From NCBI GenBank assembly GCA_021779435.1, contig JAJYAR010000126.1, forward strand, positions 1 through 7,395: 7,395 nt of DNA, in the 5' to 3' direction. The stretch is from a bacterium. Its GTDB lineage: Bacteria; Verrucomicrobiota; Verrucomicrobiae; JAJYAR01. Positions 1-7,065 of this stretch are shown in pieces. The notes beneath the pieces are model-generated. The model did not search any database, was not told the origin of the DNA, and saw nothing but the letters and a program-made list of their open reading frames with translations. The position numbers and the translations under genes are program-made. Numbering within the stretch: the stretch's first letter is position 1; each line of letters opens with the position of its first letter.

Positions 1-1
1 C

Positions 2-2356
2 AAGAACCGGAGCTTTTTCTTTCTTAGTTACCAGGGGACGCGGCAGACGAGTTCTAACTCGGGCGCGACGACGGCGCCGACGCCGGCGATGGTGGGAGGG
101 AACTTCGGGTCGAAGGCGATTTACGATCCGTTCAGCCTGAGCGGGGGCGTGCGCGCGCCGTTTCCGAACAACGTGATTCCGGCGAATCTGTTCGACCCAT
201 CGGGAGCGAAGCTGGCGGCGTTGTATCCGGCGCCGAACCTGCCGGGGCTGGTGAATAACTATGCGTACAACCAAACCGAGTTGAATAACGGGGACGAGTT
301 GGATTCACGGTTCGACGAACAGCTCACGAACAACGACACGATGTTCGTGCGCTATAGCCGCGGGACGGGGGAGATCGACCAAGGTTCGGTGTTTCACGGG
401 CCGGGCAATGGGGGCGGCGGGTTCGGGCAGTATCCGATCGACCAGCCGCTGCTGGCGTACTCGATCGTGGTGAGCGAGACGCATATTTTCGGGCCTGCGC
501 TGGTGAACGAGTTTCATATCGGGTACACGCACAACGAGTCGAACCAGCTTTCGCCGGCGACGTCGCCGCTGTTCCAGCAGTTCGGCATTAACGGGATTCC
601 TCCGCTGGCGGGGCTGGATGGGCTGCCGCAGATCGGGCTGACAGCCTTCTCCGCGCTGGGCGACCGGACGTTCGCGCCGAATCCGAAACTGGTGCAGGTG
701 GGGCAGTTGAACGATACGATGTCGTGGATCCACGGGAATCACACGGTGACGTATGGCGGGCAGGTGCTGCTGAGCCACGATTATGCCGGAACGTCGAATG
801 GCGCGCGCGGGTCGTTGAGTTTCAATGGGCAGTTCACGAGCCAGGTTCCGGGGAAAGGCGCGGGGTCGGCGCTGGCGGATCTGCTGTTGGGGCAGACGAA
901 CTCGGCGGGTCTGACGACGCCGCTGGTGGGGAGGCTGCGGGACAGCTATTACGGGCTGTTTATCAACGACAGTTGGCGGGTGAACCCGAAGTTGACGCTG
1001 AATTTCGGCGTCCGGTACGACCTGCAGACGCCGCTGTGGGAGAGGGACAACCGGATGGCGAGCTTCGACTTCTTCCCGGGCAGTCCCGGTTATGGAACGC
1101 TGATCGACGCCACGAGCGGGAGTTTTCTGGCGCGGACGTTCAGCAATCTCGACACGAACAACTTCGCGCCGCGTCTGGGGCTTGCCTATCAGCTCGATTC
1201 GAAGACGGTGATCCGCGGCGCATACGGCGTTTTTTACGGCGGGCTGGGATATCAGGACATCGCACATTCGGGCTCGGCGAATCCCCCGTATTTCATGAGC
1301 GTGTCGGCGCCGTCGGCGACCTCGGCGCCGCTATCGAACCTGGTGCTTTCGCAGGGGTTTCCCCCTGGGCTGCTGAGCACGACGAACCTGAAGAACCCGA
1401 ACCTGTTCGCGCTTTCGCCGCAGTTTCCGATGCCGATGGTAAACCAGTGGAACTTCGCCGTGGAGCGGCAGTTGCCGGGCGACAGCGTGCTGACAGTGTC
1501 GTATGTGGGATCGAGCACGTCGCACCTGATGGGGGACAACAACATCAATTCGCCGCCGCCGGGACCGGGGGCGATCAATCCGCGGCGCGGGTTCCCGCAG
1601 TACGGCGACATCATCTTTCAGACGCCTTATGGGCACGCGACGTACGAGGCGCTGCAGGCGACGTTTCAGAAGCGGTATTCGAGCGGGCTGTCGATATTGG
1701 CCGATTACACGTGGAGCCACGCGATGGACAACGTGCTGAACAACGAGGACAACGTAGGCGGCGGCGTGCCGCAGAATCCGTTGGACTGGGCGCTTGAAAA
1801 GGCGGATTCCGGCTTCGACGTGCCGCAACATTTCGTGGCCAGTGTAATTTACCAGCTACCGGTGGGAGCGCAGGGGAAACTGCTGGGCGGATCGCGGGTA
1901 TCGCGGGCGGTGTTTGGCGGATGGCAGGTGGGCGGGATCTTCGTGGACCAGAGCGGATTTCCGCTGACGCCGACGGTAAGTCCGAACCCTTCGAACACGA
2001 CGACGCCGGCGCGGCCGAACCGGGTATGCAACGGGAATCTTTCGGGGTCGGCGCAGACGCTGAACCAGTGGTTCCAGGTATCGTGCTTTGCGCCGGCGGC
2101 GCCGTACACCTACGGAAATTCGGCGCGGGGTGTGATCCGGTCGCCGGGGATGGCGAATCTGGACGCGCTGGTGGACCGGAATTTCACGCTCACGGAGCGG
2201 ATGAATCTCGAGTTCCGGTCGGAGTTCTTCAACTTTACGAATTCGGCGCATTTCGGGCGGCCGGATATGGTGATCGGGACTCCGCAGGCGGGGCGGATCA
2301 CGTCGGACATCGCTCCGAACCGGGAGATTCAGTTCGCGCTGCGGCTGATGTCCTGA
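2..2356 (+). CDS. Oar-like TonB-dependent outer-membrane receptor, 3' part (5' end outside window)
   Basis: The frame is open from base 2, so the ATG at 89 is internal and this is the C-terminal 784 residues of a longer protein; family members are usually about 1000-1200 residues. The missing part should hold the signal peptide, a carboxypeptidase-regulatory-like (CarboxypepD_reg) domain and most of the plug. The visible part begins with KNRSFFFLSYQGTRQ, the plug/barrel-border phrase of acidobacterial Oar-type receptors. Typical barrel phrases follow: YGLFINDSWRVNPKLTL with FGVRYDL (near residues 315-340), NFAPRLGLAY with TVIRGAYGVFYG, QWNFAVERQLPG with SVLTVSYVGSSTSHL, YEALQATFQKRYSSG with ADYTWSHAMDN, and a last strand REIQFALRLMS. 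The family takes up large substrates such as glycans or peptides across the outer membrane using TonB energy; the substrate here cannot be told. One oddity is that the chain ends in Leu-Met-Ser rather than the usual C-terminal aromatic residue. The family call is firm, the ligand unknown. Confidence 0.93.
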   Translation, partial: KNRSFFFLSYQGTRQTSSNSGATTAPTPAMVGGNFGSKAIYDPFSLSGGVRAPFPNNVIPANLFDPSGAKLAALYPAPNLPGLVNNYAYNQTELNNGDELDSRFDEQLTNNDTMFVRYSRGTGEIDQGSVFHGPGNGGGGFGQYPIDQPLLAYSIVVSETHIFGPALVNEFHIGYTHNESNQLSPATSPLFQQFGINGIPPLAGLDGLPQIGLTAFSALGDRTFAPNPKLVQVGQLNDTMSWIHGNHTVTYGGQVLLSHDYAGTSNGARGSLSFNGQFTSQVPGKGAGSALADLLLGQTNSAGLTTPLVGRLRDSYYGLFINDSWRVNPKLTLNFGVRYDLQTPLWERDNRMASFDFFPGSPGYGTLIDATSGSFLARTFSNLDTNNFAPRLGLAYQLDSKTVIRGAYGVFYGGLGYQDIAHSGSANPPYFMSVSAPSATSAPLSNLVLSQGFPPGLLSTTNLKNPNLFALSPQFPMPMVNQWNFAVERQLPGDSVLTVSYVGSSTSHLMGDNNINSPPPGPGAINPRRGFPQYGDIIFQTPYGHATYEALQATFQKRYSSGLSILADYTWSHAMDNVLNNEDNVGGGVPQNPLDWALEKADSGFDVPQHFVASVIYQLPVGAQGKLLGGSRVSRAVFGGWQVGGIFVDQSGFPLTPTVSPNPSNTTTPARPNRVCNGNLSGSAQTLNQWFQVSCFAPAAPYTYGNSARGVIRSPGMANLDALVDRNFTLTERMNLEFRSEFFNFTNSAHFGRPDMVIGTPQAGRITSDIAPNREIQFALRLMS

Positions 2357-2396
2357 GGCACGGGAAACGCGGACGCACAGCGTGACGGGGCGGCAC

Positions 2397-2426
2397 ACGT
2401 CCGGGTGAGGCGGGGCGTTTATTTTT
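2397..2426 (+). terminator. Probable intrinsic terminator after the TonB-dependent receptor
   Basis: ACGTCC (2397-2402) can pair with GGGCGT (2413-2418), giving six pairs including one T.G wobble, around a 10-nt loop. The stem is followed directly by the T-rich stretch TTATTTTT (2419-2426). It lies 41-70 nt past the receptor stop codon and just before the next gene, which is where a terminator would separate the receptor from the downstream operon. An alternative outer pairing of AAACGC (2365-2370) with GCGTTT (2415-2420) would feed into the same T tract. The stem is short, so efficiency is uncertain. Confidence 0.45.
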
Positions 2427-2438
2427 CGCGGGTTAGCC

Positions 2439-3719
2439 GTGGTGCGTGGATTGCAACGACGGCGCAGGGTGAAGAGGCTCCACGCGGCGGCGGTGTTGTT
2501 GTGTCTGGCCGGGGTTGTGCCGGCGCGGGCAGGGAGCGACGCCGAGGCGGCGAGCGAGTATAACGTCAACAGCCGGTACACGGTGGAGAGCATTGTCTTC
2601 GCCGGGAGCAAGGCGCCGCGGGTGAGCGATTCGCTGAAGGAGCGGATTCATCTGCTGGTGGGGCGCAAGCTGAATTCGGCGGCGATGCAGGGGCTGTGCC
2701 GGGAAGTGGGCGAGGAGCTTCGCTCGAAGAACGTGCGGTTTCACCTGGTGCGGGGATCGCGGCCGGAGCTGGTGGGAGTGGTGCTCGACGTGGAGCCGAA
2801 CCCGTCGCACTTCGACGTGAACCTGCCGCGGGTGGTGTACAACTCGGCGCTGGGGTGGACGGCGGAGGGCGCGGCGACGGCGACGTTCGGGACGAGCGTG
2901 CTGACGCTGACGGGGATTCGCGACGCCGAGGATATGGCCGCGACGGTGGGAGGGTTCCGGGCGGCGTATCAGAAGAACGGCCTGATGGCCGGCGCGATGC
3001 AGTTGTCGGTGCAGTTTGAAGATTTTCAGAATTCGTATCAGTCCCCAGCGCTGGTGGCCGGCGGGCCGTCGGCGGCGGGATTGATTCGATCCAGTTGGGA
3101 TGTGCTGCCCGCGGTCCACCTGCTGATCGGCGATGACGTGACGCTGACGGCGGGGTTTGAGATCGAACAGCTTCATCCCCTCGATTCGGCCGCCCGAACC
3201 GAGACCGTCAACTCGCTGGTAAATACCCTGCGCTTCCAGCGGCAGTGGACGGGCGCGGACGATTCCGTTCAGGAATTGGAGGCAGGCTACGCCCTGCAGG
3301 CGGCCGCCAGAACGATGGGGTCCGATTTTGGTTTCGCCAAGCAGCAGATCGACGCGCGGTACGCGTGGCGGCGCGGGCGGCACCGGGTGGAGGCCTCGAT
3401 GCTTGCGGGAACGATCGCCGGCGTGGCGCCGCTGCCGGAGCGGTTTGTGCTGGGCGACAGCACGACGCTGCGGGGGTGGAACCGGTTCGACATCGATCCG
3501 CTGGGCGGGGACCGGGCGGCGGAGGCGTCGCTCGAGTATGGCTACCGGGCGGCTCGCGTATTTTACGACACGGGATCGGTGTGGCTTCGCGGAGAAAGCC
3601 CTGAACTGCGACAATCGGTAGGTGCGGGCATCGAGCGGGAGCGGATGCTGCTCGCCGTTGCCTTCCCACTCTGTCAGGGCCGGGTTGAACCGGTGCTGAT
3701 CGCCGGGATGAACTTTTGA
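2439..3719 (+). CDS. Omp85/BamA-family outer-membrane beta-barrel protein with one POTRA domain
   Basis: A 426-residue protein with a Sec signal peptide: an Arg-rich start, a hydrophobic core (AAAVLLCLAGVV) and an Ala-Arg-Ala site near residue 31. Residues about 44-119 look like a single POTRA domain (YTVESIVFAGS, then helices, then LVGVVLDVEP). The remaining roughly 300 residues alternate like beta strands. They carry the Omp85 hallmark LRGW (344-347) inside PERFVLGDSTTLRGWNRFD, then FYDTGSVW (375-382, like the FvDaGnvW strand of BamA), and end in a C-terminal Phe, the usual BAM recognition residue. Omp85 proteins insert or secrete proteins at the outer membrane. One POTRA is fewer than BamA (five) or TamA (three), so this is an accessory member, not the essential BamA. 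The start is uncertain: GTG 2439 is the first in-frame start after a stop at 2406, but it has no clear Shine-Dalgarno. GTG 2469 would still leave a complete signal peptide. It is the first gene of a tight operon with sensor genes. Confidence 0.85.
   Translation: MVRGLQRRRRVKRLHAAAVLLCLAGVVPARAGSDAEAASEYNVNSRYTVESIVFAGSKAPRVSDSLKERIHLLVGRKLNSAAMQGLCREVGEELRSKNVRFHLVRGSRPELVGVVLDVEPNPSHFDVNLPRVVYNSALGWTAEGAATATFGTSVLTLTGIRDAEDMAATVGGFRAAYQKNGLMAGAMQLSVQFEDFQNSYQSPALVAGGPSAAGLIRSSWDVLPAVHLLIGDDVTLTAGFEIEQLHPLDSAARTETVNSLVNTLRFQRQWTGADDSVQELEAGYALQAAARTMGSDFGFAKQQIDARYAWRRGRHRVEASMLAGTIAGVAPLPERFVLGDSTTLRGWNRFDIDPLGGDRAAEASLEYGYRAARVFYDTGSVWLRGESPELRQSVGAGIERERMLLAVAFPLCQGRVEPVLIAGMNF
2440..2455 (+). 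promoter_or_regulatory. Candidate sigma54 (-24/-12) promoter at the head of the four-gene operon
   Basis: The bases TGGTGCG-TGGA-TTGCA match the sigma54 consensus TGGCACG-N4-TTGCW at 10 of 12 defined positions. The essential GG (2441-2442) and GC (2453-2454) are at the correct 12-nt offset. Transcription would start near 2465-2467, almost on the alternative GTG codon at 2469, which would give a leaderless or nearly leaderless message. It overlaps the longest reading of the barrel gene, so both cannot be right if the GTG at 2439 is the true start. A match this good can occur by chance about once in a window this size. The support comes from its position at the operon head and from the sigma54-dependent regulator encoded in the same operon. 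Confidence 0.35.
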
Positions 3720-4306
3720 ATTACGCGCGCGCCAAAGCCGCCGCCATCGCCGCCGGATTGTTTGCGGTCACGGCGTATGCGCTTAGCGTGTCCTCGAACG
3801 TGCTGACGGTATCGCTTCAGGGCGATCGGCTTGGCGTGGCGGCGCCGCGGTTTCACTTTCTGACGGGCAAGGCGCTGGACCGGATGCACGACGGGCTGTC
3901 GCTGGACTTCGATGCGCAGTTGAGTTTGCTCGAGCCGGAGGCGGCGCCGCCGCTGGAGCGGTCGGTGGACCGGTTCCTGTTCAGCTACGACGTGTGGGAG
4001 GAGAAGTTCGCGGTGACGCGGTTGCGTGACCCGCGCCAGACGGCATCGCATCTGACGGCCTCGGATGCGGAGGCGTGGTGTCTGGGGCGGATGCATCTGG
4101 AAGCAGGGCATCTGGACCGGACGCGGCTGCTGATGGTGCGGCTGGAAATGCGGGCGGAGGAGAACACGGAGGCGGCGCCGTTGTTGGGGGATCCGGGGTT
4201 GAACCTGGCGAGCCTGATCGAGATATTCAGCCGGCCGGCGCGGTCGCAGCAGCAGCACTGGCAGATTGACAGCGTGCCGTTCCGGGTGCGCGATCTGGAG
4301 CATTGA
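3716..4306 (+). CDS. Exported DUF4390-like protein, possible partner of the NtrY-type kinase
   Basis: A 196-residue protein starting at TTG, in a TTGA overlap with the stop of the barrel gene. GGGA at 3705-3708 sits 7 nt upstream as a modest Shine-Dalgarno, so translational coupling is likely. The N terminus (residues 5-22) is hydrophobic and ends in Ala-Tyr-Ala, giving a likely signal peptide with cleavage after residue 22 and a periplasmic or surface mature protein. The mature part has the order seen in DUF4390 proteins: a short strand region, LTGKALDRMHDGLSLDFDAQL (a helix leading into a strand), DRFLFSYDVWEEKFAVTRL, a segment DAEAWCLGRMHLEAG, a strand LLMVRLEMR, and a tail ending in HWQIDSVPFRV. 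From memory, DUF4390 genes sit directly upstream of ntrY-ntrX in many Betaproteobacteria, and this one has the same neighbours. No enzymatic motif is visible. Its biochemical role is unknown; a signal-input or accessory role for the kinase is inferred. Confidence 0.6.
   Translation: MNYARAKAAAIAAGLFAVTAYALSVSSNVLTVSLQGDRLGVAAPRFHFLTGKALDRMHDGLSLDFDAQLSLLEPEAAPPLERSVDRFLFSYDVWEEKFAVTRLRDPRQTASHLTASDAEAWCLGRMHLEAGHLDRTRLLMVRLEMRAEENTEAAPLLGDPGLNLASLIEIFSRPARSQQQHWQIDSVPFRVRDLEH
4297..4300 (+). promoter_or_regulatory. Shine-Dalgarno that sets the kinase start at 4308
   Basis: GGAG lies 7 nt before the GTG at 4308, within the last codons of the DUF4390-like gene. This favours GTG 4308 over the upstream in-frame TTG at 4266, which would overlap the previous gene by 41 nt and add 14 residues unlike a kinase N terminus. 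Confidence 0.6.
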
Positions 4307-4307
4307 C

Positions 4308-5699
4308 GTGCATCGGCTGGAGCGCAAGCTGATCGCGGTGTTTCTGGCGGCGACGGCCGCGCCGCTGCTGATCACGCTGTGGCTGTCGGTATCGCTGCTG
4401 GACCGGAGCCTGGCGCTTTCGCCGACCAAGGAACTGGACGAGACGACGCAGGCGCTGCGGGATACGGGCCATGCGTACTATCTGCAGACGTGCCAGGCGC
4501 TGAAGCGGGATGCGGAGGCTGGGCGCGCGGCGCCGGCGCGGTATGCGGCGGCGACGGCGGCGAGTTGGCCGGAAGCGTGGCGGCAGTTCTGGAGCGGCAA
4601 AGACAGGGAGCGGTTTCTGCTCGATTCGGCGTCGAACCAGGTGCTGTACCTGGCGCGCAGCGGGCATGGGCTGCTGGTGTATTCGGCTCCATTGGGGACG
4701 GTGCATCTGGGAGAGCTGACGTCGCTCTACAGCCGGGCGAGGGCGATTCTGGATGCGAGCCTGGCGCGGAACCTGCGGCGGGGCTTCGCGCTGACGCTGC
4801 TGCTGCTGGTGGCGTCGATCTGGGTGCTGTCGTTCGCGTTTCTGGTGTATTGGGCGCACCGGCTGAGCCGGCCGATCCGGTCGCTGACGGCGGGCCTGGC
4901 GGAGGTTGCGGCGGGGCGGCTGAACTATCGCGTGCCGGAGACCGGGCAGGATGACACTGGCGCGGCGATCCGGGCGTTTAACGAGATGGCGGGGCAACTG
5001 GAGCAGTCGCGGGAGCGGCTGGTGGCGATGACGCGGCTGGAAAGCTGGCAGGCGCTGGCAAGGAAGACGGCGCACGAGATCAAGAATTCGCTGACGCCGA
5101 TCCGGCTGATGATGGAGGAAGTGGCGGCTCGGGCCGGCGGGCGCGACGCGGAGTTTTTGCGGCAGGCGTCGCAGATCGTGGTGGATGAAGTGACGGGACT
5201 GGAGCGGAGGGTGCGGGCGTTTTCGGAGCTGGCCAGCGAGCCGCCATTCTGTCCCAAAGAACTGGACGTGAATACGCTGCTCGAGGAGCGCATTTCGCTG
5301 CTGCAGGCGGCGCATCCGGCGGTGGGCTACCGGATCGAGGCGGCCGACAGCCTGCCTCCGGCGCTGGCCGATGAAGATCTGCTCAAAGGGGCGCTGACGA
5401 ATCTGCTGGAGAACGCGGCGGAGGCGGTGGAACCCAAGGGTGAGATTCTGGCGCTGACGCAGGCCGGCGCTGGGCAGCTTTGGATCGAAATTCACGATTC
5501 AGGCCCAGGGCTTGAGCCGCACGCTCTCCAAACGCTGTTTGAGCCGTCCATTTCGTTTAAGAGCGGCGGCATGGGACTCGGACTGTCAATTGCGCGGAAG
5601 AGCGCGCTGCGGATGGGAGGTGATATCGCCTCGATTCCCGGGCGGCTCGGCGGGGCCGGGTTCCGCGTAGTGCTGCCGGTGAGCGGGGTGAGATCGTAG
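4308..5699 (+). CDS. Membrane sensor histidine kinase, NtrY-like (HAMP-HisKA-HATPase)
   Basis: With the GTG start at 4308 the protein is 463 residues. The order is: TM1 (about 8-31); a periplasmic sensor region (about 32-157) with no family I recognise; TM2 (about 160-182); a HAMP domain (about 184-237, with SRPIRSLTAGLAEVAAGRL); a HisKA H-box with the phospho-acceptor His at about 256 (TAHEIKNSLTPIR); the N-box NLLENAAEAV (about 365-374); the G1 box DSGPGL (397-402); and the G2 box GGMGLGLS (420-427). The phrase WQALARKTAHEIKN resembles the NtrY group (WREVARRIAHEIKN). All catalytic boxes look intact. Two departures from classical NtrY stand out: there is no PAS domain between HAMP and HisKA, and the H-box has Asn-Ser where most kinases have Asn-Pro. 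It should phosphorylate the regulator encoded 2 nt downstream. The signal is unknown, though the neighbours suggest an envelope cue rather than nitrogen. Confidence 0.92.
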   Translation: MHRLERKLIAVFLAATAAPLLITLWLSVSLLDRSLALSPTKELDETTQALRDTGHAYYLQTCQALKRDAEAGRAAPARYAAATAASWPEAWRQFWSGKDRERFLLDSASNQVLYLARSGHGLLVYSAPLGTVHLGELTSLYSRARAILDASLARNLRRGFALTLLLLVASIWVLSFAFLVYWAHRLSRPIRSLTAGLAEVAAGRLNYRVPETGQDDTGAAIRAFNEMAGQLEQSRERLVAMTRLESWQALARKTAHEIKNSLTPIRLMMEEVAARAGGRDAEFLRQASQIVVDEVTGLERRVRAFSELASEPPFCPKELDVNTLLEERISLLQAAHPAVGYRIEAADSLPPALADEDLLKGALTNLLENAAEAVEPKGEILALTQAGAGQLWIEIHDSGPGLEPHALQTLFEPSISFKSGGMGLGLSIARKSALRMGGDIASIPGRLGGAGFRVVLPVSGVRS

Positions 5700-5701
5700 A
5701 G

Positions 5702-7057
5702 ATGCCGGAAACACGATTGCTGGTATTGGACGACGAGCAGAACATCGGCCGGAGCCTGCAGATGATCCTCGAGCACGAGGGCTACGCCGTGGCGGTGGCG
5801 CGGACGCTGGACGAGGCGCGCATGGATGCCGCGCGGGTGGACGCGATGCTGCTGGACGTGCGTTTGCCGGACGGCAGCGGGATTGCGTTTCTTCGCGAGC
5901 AGCGGCAGGCGGGGAATGAAGCGCCGGCGGTGATGATTTCCGGGCATGGGACGATTACGGACGCGGTGGAGGCGACGCGGGCCGGAGCGTTCGATTTTCT
6001 GGAGAAGCCGCTGAGCCGGGACCGGGTGCTGCTGGCGGTGAAGAACGCGATCGAGCAGACGCGGCTCCGGCGGGAGAACGCCCAGCTTCGGGAACTGGTT
6101 GGGGCGGGGCCGCGGATGATCGGGGTGGCGCCATCGTTCCTTCGCGTGGTGGAGCAGGCGACGATGGCGGCGCGGTCCGATGCGCGGATCTTGATTAACG
6201 GCGAGAGCGGGACGGGAAAGGAACTGCTGGCGGCGCACATTCACCGGGAGAGCCCGTTCGCCGCGGGGCCGTTTGTGAAGGTGAACTGCGCGGCGATTCC
6301 GGGTGAGTTGCTTGAAAGCGAACTGTTCGGGCACGAGAAGGGTGCGTTTACCGGGGCGATAGCGGCGCGGAAGGGGAAGTTTGAGCTGGCGCACGGCGGG
6401 ACGATTTTCCTCGACGAGGTGGGCGACCTGCACTCGGCGTCGCAGGCGAAGCTGCTGCGGGTGCTGCAGGAGGGCGAGTTTCACCGGGTGGGCGGGGAGA
6501 TGCCGATCCGGGTTTCGGTGCGGGTGGTGGCCGCGACGAACCGCGATTTGGGGACGCTGGTGAGCCAGGGGAAGTTCCGCGAGGACCTTTACTACCGGCT
6601 GTGCGTGGTGCCGATTCACATGCCGGCGCTGCGCGAACGGCTGCGGGATATCCGGCCGATTTCGGAATATTTCCTGGAAGACTTCTGCGCGCGGAACAAT
6701 TTCCGGCAGAAGCAGCTTTCCGAGGAGGTGTATCCGCTGCTGGAGGCCTATGGCTGGCCGGGGAACGTGCGGGAGATGAGAAACATTATCGAACGGATGG
6801 CGATTCTGACGCCGGAAGACGTGATTCCGGCGGCCTCGGTGCCGATTGAGATCCGGCTGGCGATTGATGCGGTGCCGGCTTCGAACATCAAGGAGGCGCG
6901 GGCCGCGGCCGAGCGGGACCATATTCTGAAGGCGCTCGAGGAATCGAGGTGGAACATCTCGAGCGCGGCGCGGGCGCTGGGGATGGAGCGGACGAATCTG
7001 CACAAGCGGATCCGCGCTTTGGGACTGGCGCGGCCGGCGGCGGCCGGACAAATCTGA
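5702..7057 (+). CDS. Sigma54-dependent response regulator, NtrX/NtrC family (REC-AAA+-Fis HTH)
   Basis: A 451-residue cytoplasmic transcription activator. The receiver domain (about 4-120) has acidic Asp10/Asp11, phospho-acceptor Asp52 (LLDVRLPDGSG), Ser80 in ISGHG and Lys102 in EKP. The AAA+ domain (about 137-370) has Walker A GESGTGKE (167-174), an intact GAFTGA loop (214-219) that contacts sigma54, Walker B GGTIFLDEVGDL (232-243), AATNRDL (sensor I region, 277-283), and GWPGNVRE (351-358, sensor II region). The C-terminal Fis-type helix-turn-helix (about 403-442) reads ISSAARALGMERTNLHKRIRALGL, which is closer to NtrX (SHLHRK) than to NtrC (STLYRK). The ATG at 5702 is 2 nt after the kinase stop, with GGGGTGAG upstream as a weak ribosome-binding site. 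Once phosphorylated it should hexamerise and remodel sigma54 polymerase. Target genes are not shown; the -24/-12-like site at 2440 is a candidate. The name ntrX is avoided because orthology and a nitrogen role are untested. Confidence 0.95.
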   Translation: MPETRLLVLDDEQNIGRSLQMILEHEGYAVAVARTLDEARMDAARVDAMLLDVRLPDGSGIAFLREQRQAGNEAPAVMISGHGTITDAVEATRAGAFDFLEKPLSRDRVLLAVKNAIEQTRLRRENAQLRELVGAGPRMIGVAPSFLRVVEQATMAARSDARILINGESGTGKELLAAHIHRESPFAAGPFVKVNCAAIPGELLESELFGHEKGAFTGAIAARKGKFELAHGGTIFLDEVGDLHSASQAKLLRVLQEGEFHRVGGEMPIRVSVRVVAATNRDLGTLVSQGKFREDLYYRLCVVPIHMPALRERLRDIRPISEYFLEDFCARNNFRQKQLSEEVYPLLEAYGWPGNVREMRNIIERMAILTPEDVIPAASVPIEIRLAIDAVPASNIKEARAAAERDHILKALEESRWNISSAARALGMERTNLHKRIRALGLARPAAAGQI

Positions 7058-7065
7058 GACTTAGG

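Noticed and set aside
724..1797. 357-codon plus-strand frame inside the receptor gene
   Set aside because: It is a frame-shifted reading of the TonB-dependent receptor, rich in Gly/Ala/Arg and without family phrases, while the receptor frame has strong motifs throughout.
4266..4307. Extending the kinase to the TTG at 4266
   Set aside because: It would overlap the preceding gene by 41 nt and add MTACRSGCAIWSID. GTG 4308 has GGAG at 7 nt and begins directly with the basic and hydrophobic TM1 segment.
5706..5721. Second sigma54-like site at the start of the regulator gene (CGGAAACACGATTGCT)
   Set aside because: Only about 8 of 12 consensus positions match, it lies inside the coding start, and the gene is 2 nt from the kinase in an operon.
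5492..7051. Long minus-strand reading frame (519 codons) opposite the kinase/regulator genes, and similar long minus-strand frames at 2433-3614 and 4227-5495
   Set aside because: The products are Arg/Pro/His-rich low-complexity text with no domain, exactly antiparallel to well-supported genes. GC-rich codons with third-position G/C rarely make stops on the other strand.
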